Counted from the first letter of the stretch, positions 1 to 8,391 are shown. The stretch: 14,893 nt of DNA from Chloroflexota bacterium (GCA_003577005.1 QEUW01000171.1:1-14893), one strand, 5' to 3'. Translations and numbers: made by a program. The notes: a model not told the origin generated them from the sequence alone.

Positions 1-243
1 GTCTACTGGTCGCCTGATACCCCCCCCACCGGTGCGCGGGGCAGGCGAAATGCCAGCGCTCCAGAGTCCGCCGGGCGCACGCCCCAGTTTCAGCGCCGCG
101 ACAGCGTCCAACATGCCAAATTTGGTGTGGGGACGGTGATCGAAAGCAACCTGACACGTGACGATGAAGAGGTGACGATTGCCTTTCCTGGTGTGGGTAT
201 CAAAAAGCTCCTGGCATCGCTGGCCGGTCTGAAGAAACTGTAA
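1..243 (+). CDS. UvrD/PcrA-type DNA helicase, C-terminal end (5' truncated by window)
   Basis: Only the last 80 codons of a larger gene are present; frame 1 is open from the first base to the TAA at 241-243. The final ~45 residues contain a [13 protein letters not shown] segment followed by [24 protein letters not shown]. This matches the conserved C-terminal tail of UvrD/PcrA/Rep superfamily 1 helicases: a small Tudor-like domain reading H-x-x-FG-x-G-x-V, then V-x-F-x-x-x-G-x-K-x-L and a final A-x-L. In PcrA/UvrD this tail contacts RNA polymerase, and the helicase acts in repair and transcription-conflict resolution. The preceding ~35 residues are Pro/Ser/Arg-rich and look like the usual disordered linker. 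The motor domains lie outside the window, so UvrD versus PcrA cannot be decided. Confidence 0.85.
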   Translation, partial: VYWSPDTPPTGARGRRNASAPESAGRTPQFQRRDSVQHAKFGVGTVIESNLTRDDEEVTIAFPGVGIKKLLASLAGLKKL

Positions 244-432
244 CCACACGATCCCCGTGGCGCACCTCTCAACCCTCTGCCATTCTATAAACGCGACCGG
301 GTCGGCTGTGCAGGTATCGACGGCGGCTGGTCGTTGCCGGCGTTTGCAGCGTGAACGACTGGATGCGCACAGGGCGGCAGAGAGGGCACAAGCCGTATAG
401 GCCCCCATGTTTTTGGGCGAGTAAGGGTTATT

Positions 433-1731
433 ATGGCCGTGAGGATTGAGGAGAAACGCAACGACCTCGAACAAGCCGAGCCGGCGCGCTTACCACCATC
501 TACAGTGGTGGTAGATGTAGAATCGCCGCCGTGGAGTGTAGCGACCAAATCGATTGTGTCGGTAGTGGGCCTGGCCCTGGCCGCGCTGATCTTCTGGCGC
601 TTTCAAGATCTGTTGCGCCCGATTGTGGTGGCTGCGATCCTTGCTTATCTGGTCAATCCGCCCGTGGTCTGGCTGATGCGCCAGGCAAATATGAGCCGGG
701 GCGTGGCGGTGGTACTCGTCTACCTGATGTTGTTGGTTGTCTTGCTTGTTGCGCTCGGTGTGCTGGGCTTTGTAGCCTTTGACCAGCTGATCCGGCTGGC
801 CAACCTACTGCCCGACTCGATGAGCGAATTTGTGGCGCTGGCACAGCGGCAGCTCGACGCTACATTGCAGCGAATTTCGTTGCTTGTGGGGTATGACCTG
901 CGGGGGCTGGCGCAATACATCGATCTACGCGAAAGCGCACAGCAGGCGATCAGCCTGCTCCAGGCCACCTTGCGCCAGGGTGGAACATTGGCCGCCACCG
1001 TCGCCCAGACGACCATCAGCACGGTCGCTACCGGCGTCTTGGTCTTCTTTATCTCACTCTATATTGCAAAAGACAGCCCGCAGTTTGTCCAGTCGGTTAG
1101 CGATGCCGCACACCAATCAGGCTATCGGCGCGATGCCGACCGGCTCATGCGTGCCTTTTTGCGCATCTGGGACGCCTACCTACGCGGCCAGGTGATCTTG
1201 GGGTTGACCATCGGCGTCGTCGTGAGCGTGGCGCTAGGGGCGCTGGGGGTTAACAATGCGTTGGGGCTGGGCATCCTCTCTGGCGTTCTGGAATTCTTGC
1301 CGGTCATCGGCCCTCTGATCGGGACGGCGGCGGCGGTACTGGTGGCGCTCTTCCAGCCGGATAACTATCTGGGGCTTGACCCGGTTTACTATGCGCTGGT
1401 TGTGTTGGCAGTGATGATCTTGATCCAACAAATTGAAAATAATCTGCTCGTGCCGCGCATCGTCGGCGAGGCGCTGGACCTGCACCCGCTGGTCGTCATG
1501 ATCGGTGTGATCATGGGCGCATCGCTGGCGGGCATTCTGGGCGCGATCCTGGCTGCGCCGGTGGTGGCCTCCATCAAACTCTTTAGCATCTACGCCTGGC
1601 GCAAGATGCTCGACCTGCCCCCCTTCCCCGACCCGGAGCCGCCCCCCAAACCCAAACGAGGCCAGATGGGCTGGGGCGCTCGCCTGCGTCTCTGGCGCAT
1701 ACAACTCAGTCGCCTGACACGCCGTGCATGA
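433..1731 (+). CDS. AI-2E family transporter (PF01594-type membrane protein)
   Basis: A 432-residue integral membrane protein with the AI-2E transporter (YdiK/PerM/TqsA) layout. A cytoplasmic N-terminus of about 35 residues is followed by hydrophobic segments near 38-55, 61-80 and 92-117, a long polar stretch (about 118-188), then segments near 190-213, 253-275, 278-305, 318-337 and 350-378. The family signatures LEFLPVIGPLIG (about 286-297) and IQQIENNLLVPRIVGEALDLHP (from 331) are both intact. The C-terminal tail is proline-rich (396-408) then basic. Members differ in function: some export autoinducer-2, others are Na+/H+ antiporters or of unknown role, so quorum sensing should not be assumed. 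The start is the first ATG of the frame with a weak upstream TAAGGG. The preceding gap (244-432) shows no clear gene or terminator. It is followed at 38 nt by the manA leader ORF. Confidence 0.9.
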   Translation: MAVRIEEKRNDLEQAEPARLPPSTVVVDVESPPWSVATKSIVSVVGLALAALIFWRFQDLLRPIVVAAILAYLVNPPVVWLMRQANMSRGVAVVLVYLMLLVVLLVALGVLGFVAFDQLIRLANLLPDSMSEFVALAQRQLDATLQRISLLVGYDLRGLAQYIDLRESAQQAISLLQATLRQGGTLAATVAQTTISTVATGVLVFFISLYIAKDSPQFVQSVSDAAHQSGYRRDADRLMRAFLRIWDAYLRGQVILGLTIGVVVSVALGALGVNNALGLGILSGVLEFLPVIGPLIGTAAAVLVALFQPDNYLGLDPVYYALVVLAVMILIQQIENNLLVPRIVGEALDLHPLVVMIGVIMGASLAGILGAILAAPVVASIKLFSIYAWRKMLDLPPFPDPEPPPKPKRGQMGWGARLRLWRIQLSRLTRRA

Positions 1732-1769
1732 TTTGGTCCTCTTCTTGCGATTAACTTGAAAGGAAGTAT

Positions 1770-1823
1770 ATGACTGCGGAGTGCGCATGCCCACGTGCGC
1801 ACTCCGCAATCAGGGGAAAATGA
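1770..1823 (+). CDS. Putative 17-residue leader peptide upstream of manA
   Basis: A 17-codon ORF starts with ATG at 1770 and stops with TGA at 1821-1823, immediately before the manA ATG at 1824. A good Shine-Dalgarno stretch, AAAGGAAG (1759-1766), sits 3 nt before its start. The peptide would read MTAECACPRAHSAIRGK. Most of the ORF lies inside the perfect hairpin at 1775-1808, so translation would open that structure. The abutting stop and start would allow translational coupling to manA. No known leader family is recognised. Against it, the SD-like sequence could be chance, and TTGCGA (1745-1750) with TATATG (1768-1773) at 17-nt spacing could be a weak promoter, in which case the transcript would start inside the hairpin. 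Confidence 0.3.
   Translation: MTAECACPRAHSAIRGK
1775..1808 (+). repeat. Perfect 13-bp inverted repeat in the manA leader
   Basis: TGCGGAGTGCGCA (1775-1787) and TGCGCACTCCGCA (1796-1808) are exact reverse complements separated by an 8-nt loop. No T-run follows on either strand, so it does not look like an intrinsic terminator for the upstream AI-2E gene. The right arm ends 3 nt before the manA ribosome-binding site AGGGG (1812-1816), so it is placed to act as a leader hairpin or an operator. The structure is directly visible; the function is inferred. Confidence 0.7.
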
Positions 1824-2804
1824 ATGAACAAATCAATCTATCCGTTGACCTTTACACCCATCTTCAAAGATTACCCGTGGGGGGGGCGCAACCTGGGCGA
1901 GAAGTTGGGCCGCCGGATTCCTGATGGCGCTGTGGCGGAGAGTTGGGAGATCGCTGCTCACTCTAATGGCTCCAGCATCGTCAACAACGGGCCGCTAGCC
2001 GGGAAAAGTCTGGCCGAGGTGCAGCAGCAGTTGGGGGTGGCCCTGTTGGGCGACCGCAACGAAGCAGCGCTAGCGCGCGGCAAATTTCCGCTGTTGGTCA
2101 AATTGCTCGATGCCAATGCCTGGCTCTCGGTGCAAGTGCATCCCGATGATGAATATGCCGGAATCCATGCCGATGAATGGGGCAAGACTGAAATGTGGGT
2201 TGTGCTCCATGCGCAGCCGGCGGCGGAAATCATCTTTGGCTTCAAACCGGGCGTGACAAAGGAGCGTTTTGCCCAGGCCATTGCCGAAGGCCGTACAGAA
2301 GAATGGCTGCACCGGCTGCCCGTCCAGGCCGGAGACACCATCTTTGTCCCTAGCGGCATGATCCATGCGTTGGGGCCGGGGCTGATCGTCGCCGAGATTC
2401 AACAGAATAGCGATGTCACCTACCGCGTCTACGACTGGGGTCGCGACCGCCCGCTCCACATCGAGGATGCGCTGGCCGTCATCGATTTCAACCAGGTCGA
2501 GCCGACTGCGGTGGAGCCGGTCACGCTGGTAGATGACGAGGCGCTGCGAGTCGAGCAGCTCGCTGCCTGCGATTATTTTGAGACCGAACGCATCACGCTG
2601 CCCGCCGGCAGCAGCTTTTATGGCCTGTGCGATGGCGACACGTTTGAGATTTGGGGGGTACTCGGCGGCGAGGTGGCGCTCATGTGGGAGGGGGAGCCGC
2701 TGACGCTGGCAGGGGTAACTTGGGTACTTCTGCCCGCGGAACTGGGTGAGTTTCAGATCACGGGAGAGGAAGCGAGCGTGCTCCTGCGGGTGATTATGCC
2801 GTGA
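1824..2804 (+). CDS. manA: Mannose-6-phosphate isomerase, class I (short, Bacillus-type)
   Basis: The 326-residue product interconverts mannose 6-phosphate and fructose 6-phosphate in the cytoplasm, linking mannose use and GDP-mannose supply to glycolysis. Its length fits the short bacterial class I enzymes (about 315 residues). The zinc site of the cupin fold is complete: Q104 and H106 in SVQVHPDDEYAG, E123 in GKTEMW, and H181 in MIHALGPG. The catalytic arginine lies in TYRVYDWGR (R201). The N-terminal PIFKDYPWGGRNL motif (13-24) is also typical. The start at 1824 has AGGGG (1812-1816) at 7 nt. An out-of-frame ATG at 1820 belongs to another frame and is not used. A hairpin and a tiny ORF precede the gene, and a strong terminator follows 3 nt after the stop, so it is the last gene of its transcript. 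Confidence 0.95.
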   Translation: MNKSIYPLTFTPIFKDYPWGGRNLGEKLGRRIPDGAVAESWEIAAHSNGSSIVNNGPLAGKSLAEVQQQLGVALLGDRNEAALARGKFPLLVKLLDANAWLSVQVHPDDEYAGIHADEWGKTEMWVVLHAQPAAEIIFGFKPGVTKERFAQAIAEGRTEEWLHRLPVQAGDTIFVPSGMIHALGPGLIVAEIQQNSDVTYRVYDWGRDRPLHIEDALAVIDFNQVEPTAVEPVTLVDDEALRVEQLAACDYFETERITLPAGSSFYGLCDGDTFEIWGVLGGEVALMWEGEPLTLAGVTWVLLPAELGEFQITGEEASVLLRVIMP

Positions 2805-2807
2805 GGG

Positions 2808-2843
2808 AACGAAGGGGCAAGATAGCGCTTGCCCCTTCGTTTT
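2808..2843 (+). terminator. Intrinsic terminator after manA, between convergent genes
   Basis: A perfect 14-bp stem, AACGAAGGGGCAAG (2808-2821) with CTTGCCCCTTCGTT (2828-2841), has a 6-nt loop and TTTT at 2840-2843. It starts 3 nt after the manA stop and lies between manA (+) and the convergent binding-protein gene (-), which ends at 2860. On the minus strand the same stem is followed by TTCCC only, so termination there is likely weaker, though the hairpin may serve both directions. Confidence 0.85.
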
Positions 2844-2859
2844 GCCGGCCTGTTACAGA

Positions 2860-4965
2860 CTATTCATTGATAAACCAGGACACAGGCAGGCTCGGATACC
2901 ACTCGCCCGTAGTCCAGGTTGGCACATTACGAACGCGGTTCCTCACAATGGTCTGCTGGTAGATCTTGGGGTCATCCACCACGAGACCGATGGACCAGAG
3001 GTTTTTCATCTGGATCTCAAAGACTTCCATGGACAGGGCAATGCGTTCGTCTTGATCCGGCTCACCCAAGATGAGTTCGCGCAGTTCGCGGATGCGTTTG
3101 ACATCGTCCGGCGGCTCGGAGCCCTGTTCACCCTTGGTATCGAGCCAGAGTGCCCACTCTGGCGCCCATTGCCAACCACTCAAGGCAAAGGTGTTGTTGT
3201 TCAAGGTAGGGTGGACAGGACCGCCGCCAAAGTGTGCACCGCGCGCGGAGAGGTCGTGCTCGTTGGCGCTGTGGCGCGCTGTCCAGAGTTCGCCGGCTTC
3301 GGGCTGAACCGTTGCCCGGATGCCCACCTGCTCCCAGTAGCCACGCACCAGCTCCATCACATCCGGTGTTTCGGGAGGCCAGGCGGTATTGGCGGCGATA
3401 ATCAGCAACAGCTCTTCCCCATCTGGTCCCAGACGGAAACCCTGCCCATCCCGTTCGGTCAAGCCAATCTCATCCAGGAGTTGGTTAGCCAGGTCCGGGT
3501 CGAACTGAGCATAGGATTTGAACAAGTCTGACTCGCCGTGGTAAGGCGGGCCGTAGAGCGGGGCTACCTGCGAAGCAAAGACAGCGCCCTTCCAGACCAA
3601 TCGGATCAGCTCTTCGCGGTTGATGGCGACCGAGAGCGCCTGGCGGAAGCGCACATCGTTGTACAACTCCCGGCGGACGGGGTCGGGGTGAGTAAAGTTG
3701 AACATGATGTTGGAGAACGAGTTGGGCATCCAGGTGCCATAGACCAACCGGTAGCCCGCCTTCTCCCGATTATCCATGATCAGCGGCATGTTGGCGACAC
3801 CACCCGCAAAGCCCAGCGTGCTCCAATCCAGTTCACCGGCGATGATTTTCAACAGTTGCGCTTCGGTGTCGGCCATACGAACGGCGCGCAGCTCGTCGAG
3901 ATAGGGGAGTTGGTTACCCGCCGTATCGACCTTCCAGTAGTAGGGGTTGCGGCGATAGGTCTGGATCGGCTGCGGCGGCCACTCGTTGGGGATCCAGGCG
4001 GCCAGGGTTGGCTTGTCCGGGTTGTGGCGGTCGCGCATGTGAGTGAAGAAGTCCACCCAACTGTCGAAGCCCTCTGCCTGCATCAGGCTTTCGATCTCCG
4101 CCGCATCGGCGTGGTTCAGGTGAAACTGGGCGAGGTAGTGCCGGGGCGATGCCACGGGATCGACGCGCGGGCCACCCCAACTGCCCAGATAGGTGACAAA
4201 GAGCGCATAGGGTTCGGCAAAGGAAAACTCGACGGTAAAATCGTCCACCTTGCGCACCGTTGCCAGTTCGCCGCCGCGCGTGAGAATGGTAGGCTTGCTG
4301 GGCGTAAGTTCATCGTTGAGGATGATGTCCTCCCACCAGAAGAGGATGTCATCGGCTGTGAATGGCTGGCCGTCGCTCCACTTGAGCCCTTCGCGCAAGA
4401 AGATGGTGATCGTCCGGTTGTCGTCGGAGATCTCCCATCCTTTGGCGACGTTGGGGATCGTCTCCGTCCCGGCAGGCGAAAAGGTAGTCAGCGGGTCGAG
4501 CGTCCAATAATCAAACATGGTAGGGGAAGCGCGGTTTTGTCCTTCGATGGCGCCGGTGAGATACCCACCATATTTGCCGATCGTCTCTTCCGGTTTGATG
4601 ACAACCGGTTCCGCCGGTAGCCGGTCCGCCACAGGTGGTAGGTCACCGGCCTCAACCAGCGCGCTCAACATCGGCGCTTCGCTGTACGCAGCGATCTGAT
4701 TGCCGGTGGCCGCCTCATACTCTGCCGGCGAATTATAGACCTCTTGCTGCACGGGGCGTTCACCGGGGCCGGCCGGGGCATCGGTCAAGAGTGCGCCGGC
4801 GGTCTGTTCGGTTGCGCTGGTCTGCGTTTCGGACGCTGCGGCCCCGGGTGCCTCTGCTGCCGGTGCTTCGGCGGGTGCCGGGGCCGGCTGCCCACAGGCA
4901 GACAGGAGTAGCGCGCCAATGAGGAGAAGCGACAGCAGATGAAACATCCGATGATTTGGTTTCAC
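2860..4965 (-). CDS. ABC transporter substrate-binding lipoprotein, family 5 (peptide/nickel/oligosaccharide type)
   Basis: A 701-residue extracytoplasmic binding protein for the adjacent Dpp-type importer. A signal sequence (1-23) ends in the lipobox LSAC, giving lipidated C24, followed by a disordered Ala/Pro/Glu-rich linker (25-70). The SBP_bac_5 signature is clear: PNVAKGWEISDDNRTITIFL (171-190), then LKWSDGQPFTADD (194-206). It is about 150-200 residues longer than ordinary DppA/OppA. The region 87-135, with its YSEAPMLSALVEAGDLPP-like segment, marks a long subfamily common in non-Proteobacteria. Such proteins often bind oligosaccharides or other non-peptide ligands, so the substrate cannot be named. 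The GTG start at 4965 is chosen because a near-perfect AAAGGAGGT (4979-4971) lies 5 nt upstream; the next ATG is codon 7. The start overlaps the stop of a 25-codon ORF by 4 nt (GTGA). It is the last gene of the cluster. Confidence 0.93.
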   Translation of the reverse strand: MKPNHRMFHLLSLLLIGALLLSACGQPAPAPAEAPAAEAPGAAASETQTSATEQTAGALLTDAPAGPGERPVQQEVYNSPAEYEAATGNQIAAYSEAPMLSALVEAGDLPPVADRLPAEPVVIKPEETIGKYGGYLTGAIEGQNRASPTMFDYWTLDPLTTFSPAGTETIPNVAKGWEISDDNRTITIFLREGLKWSDGQPFTADDILFWWEDIILNDELTPSKPTILTRGGELATVRKVDDFTVEFSFAEPYALFVTYLGSWGGPRVDPVASPRHYLAQFHLNHADAAEIESLMQAEGFDSWVDFFTHMRDRHNPDKPTLAAWIPNEWPPQPIQTYRRNPYYWKVDTAGNQLPYLDELRAVRMADTEAQLLKIIAGELDWSTLGFAGGVANMPLIMDNREKAGYRLVYGTWMPNSFSNIMFNFTHPDPVRRELYNDVRFRQALSVAINREELIRLVWKGAVFASQVAPLYGPPYHGESDLFKSYAQFDPDLANQLLDEIGLTERDGQGFRLGPDGEELLLIIAANTAWPPETPDVMELVRGYWEQVGIRATVQPEAGELWTARHSANEHDLSARGAHFGGGPVHPTLNNNTFALSGWQWAPEWALWLDTKGEQGSEPPDDVKRIRELRELILGEPDQDERIALSMEVFEIQMKNLWSIGLVVDDPKIYQQTIVRNRVRNVPTWTTGEWYPSLPVSWFINE

Positions 4966-5039
4966 ACGAGACCTCCTTTGTAGGCAATCGGTTCGTCACT
5001 TGATGCTATCAGTACGGCGGTTGATCCGAGTTTTCTCAT
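4962..5039 (-). CDS. Putative 25-residue coupling peptide before the binding-protein gene
   Basis: An ATG at 5039-5037 opens a 25-codon frame (begins MRKLGSTAVLIAS, ends AYKGGLV) whose TGA at 4964-4962 overlaps the GTG start of the binding-protein gene as GTGA. The strong SD of the binding-protein gene lies inside its last codons. Its own start overlaps the stop of an even smaller MAQQP frame (5053-5036) as ATGA. The layout suggests stepwise translational coupling across the 157-nt gap between the dppF-like gene and the binding-protein gene. No family is recognised, and the peptide itself may have no function. Confidence 0.3.
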   Translation of the reverse strand: MRKLGSTAVLIASSDEPIAYKGGLV

Positions 5040-5078
5040 GGTTGCTGGGCCATTGTCACCTCCCTGTAGGTAGCAGGG
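5036..5078 (-). promoter_or_regulatory. Strong ribosome-binding site with 5-codon ORF and SD-masking hairpin
   Basis: On the minus strand, AGGGAGGTGA (5065-5056) is a near-perfect Shine-Dalgarno placed 5 nt (from GGAGG) before an ATG at 5053, yet that frame is only MAQQP and stops at 5036. Its stop overlaps the next ATG (5039). A small hairpin, CCCTG (5078-5074) with CAGGG (5066-5062) and a 7-nt loop, covers part of the SD. The strength of this SD with no gene of normal length behind it is what makes the site notable. A regulatory role is inferred. Confidence 0.4.
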
Positions 5079-5122
5079 CAGCGAGGCGTTTTTGGTGCAT
5101 TCGCCTGGCCGCTCTCCGGTCT

Positions 5123-6193
5123 TCATGCCATTACGAGTGGTGCGGTGTTTGCTTTCGGGGGAACGCCGCGCAACTGGAGTTCCTGGGCAAAATGACATTG
5201 TACGTAGTGAGGCGCATCGCCGGCTGCCGCTACATCGAGGAGCGGCGGTTCTTCCTCTGCACAGATGGCTGCCGCGTACGGGCAGCGCGGGTGAAAAGGA
5301 CAGCCGGCCGGCACATGGGCAGGGTCGGCCACATCTCCCGGCAAGATGATCCGCTCCTTCCGGCGCCCCGCTTCTGTCTCGATGACCGGCACTGCCGACA
5401 GCAACGCTTCGGTGTAAGGGTGACGAGGTCGCGCAAAGAGGGCGGCCGTTTCGCCGAGTTCGACGACCCGGCCCACATACATCACGGCGACCCGATCGCT
5501 GATGTACTCGACCACGGCCAGGTTGTGGGTGATAAAAAGATAGGTAAGGTGGCGCTCGGTCTGCAATTCCTTAAGTAGGCTCAAAATCTGGGCCTGCACC
5601 GAGACATCCAGCGCCGAGACCGGTTCGTCGGCAACGATGAAGGGTGGGTTGAGGGCCAACGCACGAGCAATGGCGATCCGCTGCCGCTGGCCGCCGCTAA
5701 ACGCATGGGGGTAACGGCGCATGTAGGCTGGGTCGAGGCGGACGCTGCTCAGCAGTTCCGCGACCCGCTCCTCGAGCTCACGCCGCGTACGGACAAGCTT
5801 GCGCGTGAGAAAAGGTTCCCCAACGATGTCGAGCACGGTGAGGCGCGGGTTGAGCGAAGAGAACGGGTCCTGAAAGACCATGCCAAAATAGCGCTGGATC
5901 GAGCGCAGTTCGCGCTTGTTCAGCGCTGTCAGCTCTACCGGCTCCCCTGTGGAGTCAGGTTGGAAGCGAATAGAACCGGCAGTGGGTTCGATGGCGCGCA
6001 GGATACAGCGACCGGTGGTGGTTTTGCCACAACCGCTCTCGCCGACCAGTGCCAGCGTCTCGCCCCGCCGGACGGCAAAGGAAACGCCATCGACCGCCTT
6101 TACCTGCCCAACGGTGCGCCGTAAAAAGCCGCGGACGATGGGGAAGTGCTTAGCCAGTGTTTTGACTTCGACGATTACGCCCAAATCACTCAT
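5123..6193 (-). CDS. Dpp/Opp-type ABC transporter ATP-binding protein (DppF/OppF-like)
   Basis: A 356-residue cytoplasmic ATPase that powers the importer as one half of a heterodimer. Visible elements: Walker A GESGCGKT (51-58), Q-loop Q108 in [15 protein letters not shown] signature FSGGQRQR (165-172), Walker B FIVADEP (185-191) with catalytic E190, D-loop SALD (193-196) and H-loop H223. The C-terminal oligopeptide-transporter extension carries four cysteines (C298 in GCPFHPRC, C304, C311, C333), a pattern shared with family members in which an iron-sulfur cluster has been seen. The FSSLNPR and VRRTVG-like features place it with the F rather than D subunits. It starts 9 nt after the stop of the preceding ATPase gene; its SD (AGGA, 6204-6201) overlaps that TAG stop at 7-nt spacing. 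Confidence 0.93.
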   Translation of the reverse strand: MSDLGVIVEVKTLAKHFPIVRGFLRRTVGQVKAVDGVSFAVRRGETLALVGESGCGKTTTGRCILRAIEPTAGSIRFQPDSTGEPVELTALNKRELRSIQRYFGMVFQDPFSSLNPRLTVLDIVGEPFLTRKLVRTRRELEERVAELLSSVRLDPAYMRRYPHAFSGGQRQRIAIARALALNPPFIVADEPVSALDVSVQAQILSLLKELQTERHLTYLFITHNLAVVEYISDRVAVMYVGRVVELGETAALFARPRHPYTEALLSAVPVIETEAGRRKERIILPGDVADPAHVPAGCPFHPRCPYAAAICAEEEPPLLDVAAAGDAPHYVQCHFAQELQLRGVPPKANTAPLVMA

Positions 6194-6202
6194 GATGGAG
6201 TC

Positions 6203-7198
6203 CTAACCATAGAGATGGCAGCGCACGTAGTGCCCGGTTTCCACCTCAACCAGGGGTGGTGGCGCAACATCGCAAAGCTGCGGGATAAACTTGGGGCAGC
6301 GCGGGTGGAATGGACAGCCGGGCGGGCGGGCAACCAGGCTGGGCACGGTTCCTTCGATGGCTTCGATGGCCTGGCTCTTGCCTCGACCCAGCTCCGGCAC
6401 TGAATGGAGCAGACCGACCGTATAGGGGTGTTTCGGGTTGCGAAACAGTTCACTCGCCGGTGCGCTCTCTACATCCTTGCCCAGATACATGATCATCACC
6501 CGGTGGCACAGTTCGGAGATGACCGCCAGGTCATGGGTGATGACCATGAGCGCCATGCCCAACTCTTGTTGCAAATCCTTGAGCAGTTCGAGCACCTGAG
6601 CCTGAATGGTCACATCTACCGCCGTAGTCGGCTCGTCGGCAATGAGCAGGCTCGGACGGCAGGCCAGCGCCATGGCGATCATGGCGCGCTGGCGCATGCC
6701 GCCGCTGAGGGCAAAGGGATAGGCGTCGATGGTCTGTTCGGGCTTGGGCATACCCACGCGCCGGAGGATTTCGATGGCCCGCTCCCTGGCCTCTTGGGCG
6801 CTGCATTGTTGATGCAGGCGGATGACCTCGGTAATCTGGTTGCCGATGGTGTAGACCATGCTAAAGGCGCTCATGGGTTCCTGGAAGATCATGGAGATGA
6901 CCTTGCCGCGGATATTGCGGATCTCCGGCCCCTGCCAGTCCAGTTTGACCAGATCGACCGGGTTGCTCTCTCCATTTAGGATGATTTCGCCCTCGACGAT
7001 GCGGGCATGGCGCGGCGTAATCCGCATGATCGATTGCGCCGTGACGCTCTTGCCACATCCGCTCTCGCCGGCTATGCCCAAAGTCTCGCCGCGCCGGATC
7101 TCAAAGCTGACCCCGTCGACGGCCTTTGAGATACCCTCGCGGGAGAAAAAATAGGTCGAGAGATTGTGCACGCTCAGGAGAACAGGGTTTTCGTTCAT
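6203..7198 (-). CDS. Dpp/Opp-type ABC transporter ATP-binding protein (DppD/OppD-like)
   Basis: A 331-residue partner ATPase of the downstream DppF-like subunit. Walker A is GESGCGKS (44-51), the Q-loop is Q106 in [10 protein letters not shown], the signature is LSGGMRQR (164-171) and Walker B is LLIADEP (184-190) with E189. The D-loop reads TAVD where TALD is usual, and the H-loop is H222. The LSGGM signature and the FQEPM stretch mark the D-type subunit. The C-terminal oligo_HPY-type extension has cysteines C295, C301, C309 and C327 in the same arrangement as the partner. The start at 7198 has only a weak GCGGA at 7 nt, and lies 15 nt after the stop of the DppC-like permease gene, consistent with one transcript. 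Confidence 0.93.
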   Translation of the reverse strand: MNENPVLLSVHNLSTYFFSREGISKAVDGVSFEIRRGETLGIAGESGCGKSVTAQSIMRITPRHARIVEGEIILNGESNPVDLVKLDWQGPEIRNIRGKVISMIFQEPMSAFSMVYTIGNQITEVIRLHQQCSAQEARERAIEILRRVGMPKPEQTIDAYPFALSGGMRQRAMIAMALACRPSLLIADEPTTAVDVTIQAQVLELLKDLQQELGMALMVITHDLAVISELCHRVMIMYLGKDVESAPASELFRNPKHPYTVGLLHSVPELGRGKSQAIEAIEGTVPSLVARPPGCPFHPRCPKFIPQLCDVAPPPLVEVETGHYVRCHLYG

Positions 7199-7213
7199 GA
7201 GTGAATCCGCTTA

Positions 7214-8371
7214 TCAAATATGCGCATACGGGTCGGCGGCATCGCGCAGGCCGTCGCCGACGAAATTGAAGCAGAGAATGGCAACGGCAATAAACAACCC
7301 GGGGATGAGCAGCCAGGGCGCATTGGCCAGCACGCGAATGTATTGGGCATCCTTGAGCAAGACCCCCCAACTGATGGCCGGTGCCTGGAGACCCAAGCCG
7401 ATAAAACTCAAGGCCGTTTCGCCCAGGATCATGCCCGGCACACTCAGGGTCAGCGCGGCGATGATATGGCTATAAAATGAGGGCAGCATGTGTTTGAAGA
7501 TGATGCGCAGCTCATTCGAGCCGTTGAGTTGCGCCGCCATGACATATTCCTCCTCGCGTAAGGCCATGAACTTGCTGCGCACGACGCGCGCTAGCCCGGT
7601 CCAGCCGGCCAGCGAGAGGATGACGACGATGCCCATATATTTTTGCACAATCGACCAGGTGGGTGGCAGCGCCACGCTGAGCGCCATCCACAGCGGGAGG
7701 GTGGGGATCGAGCGCAGAAATTCGATCACCCGCTGGATCACCAGGTCGATGCCCCCGCCAAAATAGCCCGAGACACCACCGATAATGATGCCGATGATCG
7801 AACTGATGGCGATCCCCAACAGGCCGACAGAAAGGGAGATCCGGCTGCCAAAGAGGATGCGCGAAAAGAGGTCGCGCCCCATTTGGTCGGTGCCAAACAG
7901 GAAGAGTACACCTTCGCGCACACCAAAGAGACGCCACTCGCTTTCAAAGATCCCCCAGAGTTTGTACGGCGTCCCGCGCTCAAAGAAGTAGATCGGATAT
8001 TTTTGCGTGGGGTCGACCACATACGTTGTGCGATAGGTCGTTGTATCGAGTTCGGAGGTAAAACCGTAGACAAAGGGCCGCAACTGAAAGCGACCATCAT
8101 CGAAAAAACGGATGCGTTGCGGTGGCGCCAGGATGTAATCCGCATCGTAGGCGGCGGGGTCATAGGGCGCCAGGAACTCGGCGAAGAGCGCCGCCAGGTA
8201 GAAAAGGATCAAGATGACCAACCCGGCCACAGCTACCCGGTGGCGCATAAACTTCCAACGGATCAACTGCCACTGGGAGGCAACCAGGAGCCCTTGCTCG
8301 GCGACAGGTGTACTCTCGGCCTTTGGTCGCTGCACGATTGCTTCGCTGTCGATCATAGTGGGTCCAGTCAT
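7214..8371 (-). CDS. Dpp/Opp-type ABC transporter permease (DppC/OppC-like), with enlarged extracytoplasmic loop
   Basis: A 385-residue inner-membrane subunit. After a polar N-terminus (1-40) the first membrane segment is about 47-68, followed by a long polar region (69-155), the family motif FGTDQMGRDLFSRI (159-172), and five further hydrophobic segments. The cytoplasmic EAA loop that docks the ATPases is EYVMAAQLNGSNELRIIFKH (275-294). The C-terminus LSFIGLGLQAPAISWG (321-336) and FVGDGLRDAADP (370-381) are classic DppC. Ordinary members have about 300 residues; the extra length sits almost entirely in the loop between TM1 and GTD. The ATG at 8371 has AGGA 4 nt upstream. It is separated from the DppB-like gene by 60 nt that contain a heptad repeat and hairpin. 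Confidence 0.92.
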   Translation of the reverse strand: MTGPTMIDSEAIVQRPKAESTPVAEQGLLVASQWQLIRWKFMRHRVAVAGLVILILFYLAALFAEFLAPYDPAAYDADYILAPPQRIRFFDDGRFQLRPFVYGFTSELDTTTYRTTYVVDPTQKYPIYFFERGTPYKLWGIFESEWRLFGVREGVLFLFGTDQMGRDLFSRILFGSRISLSVGLLGIAISSIIGIIIGGVSGYFGGGIDLVIQRVIEFLRSIPTLPLWMALSVALPPTWSIVQKYMGIVVILSLAGWTGLARVVRSKFMALREEEYVMAAQLNGSNELRIIFKHMLPSFYSHIIAALTLSVPGMILGETALSFIGLGLQAPAISWGVLLKDAQYIRVLANAPWLLIPGLFIAVAILCFNFVGDGLRDAADPYAHI

Positions 8372-8391
8372 TGAATCCTACTCGCTTCACC

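Noticed and set aside
330..359. GTCGTT ... AACGAC inverted repeat upstream of the AI-2E gene
   Set aside because: Only 6 bp with an 18-nt loop and no T-run; expected by chance in a sequence of this size.
433..1731. Quorum-sensing role from the AI-2E family name
   Set aside because: Most family members are not autoinducer exporters and no luxS or lsr-like gene is nearby.
3538..4620. 360-codon open frame on the plus strand opposite the binding-protein gene
   Set aside because: It mirrors a well-supported gene on the minus strand, has no family signatures, and is expected from high-GC codon bias.
5040..5198. Longer version of the small frame before the binding-protein gene, starting at 5198
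   Set aside because: Its upstream part overlaps the DppF-like coding sequence in another frame and has no ribosome-binding site; only the short 25-codon version is worth noting.
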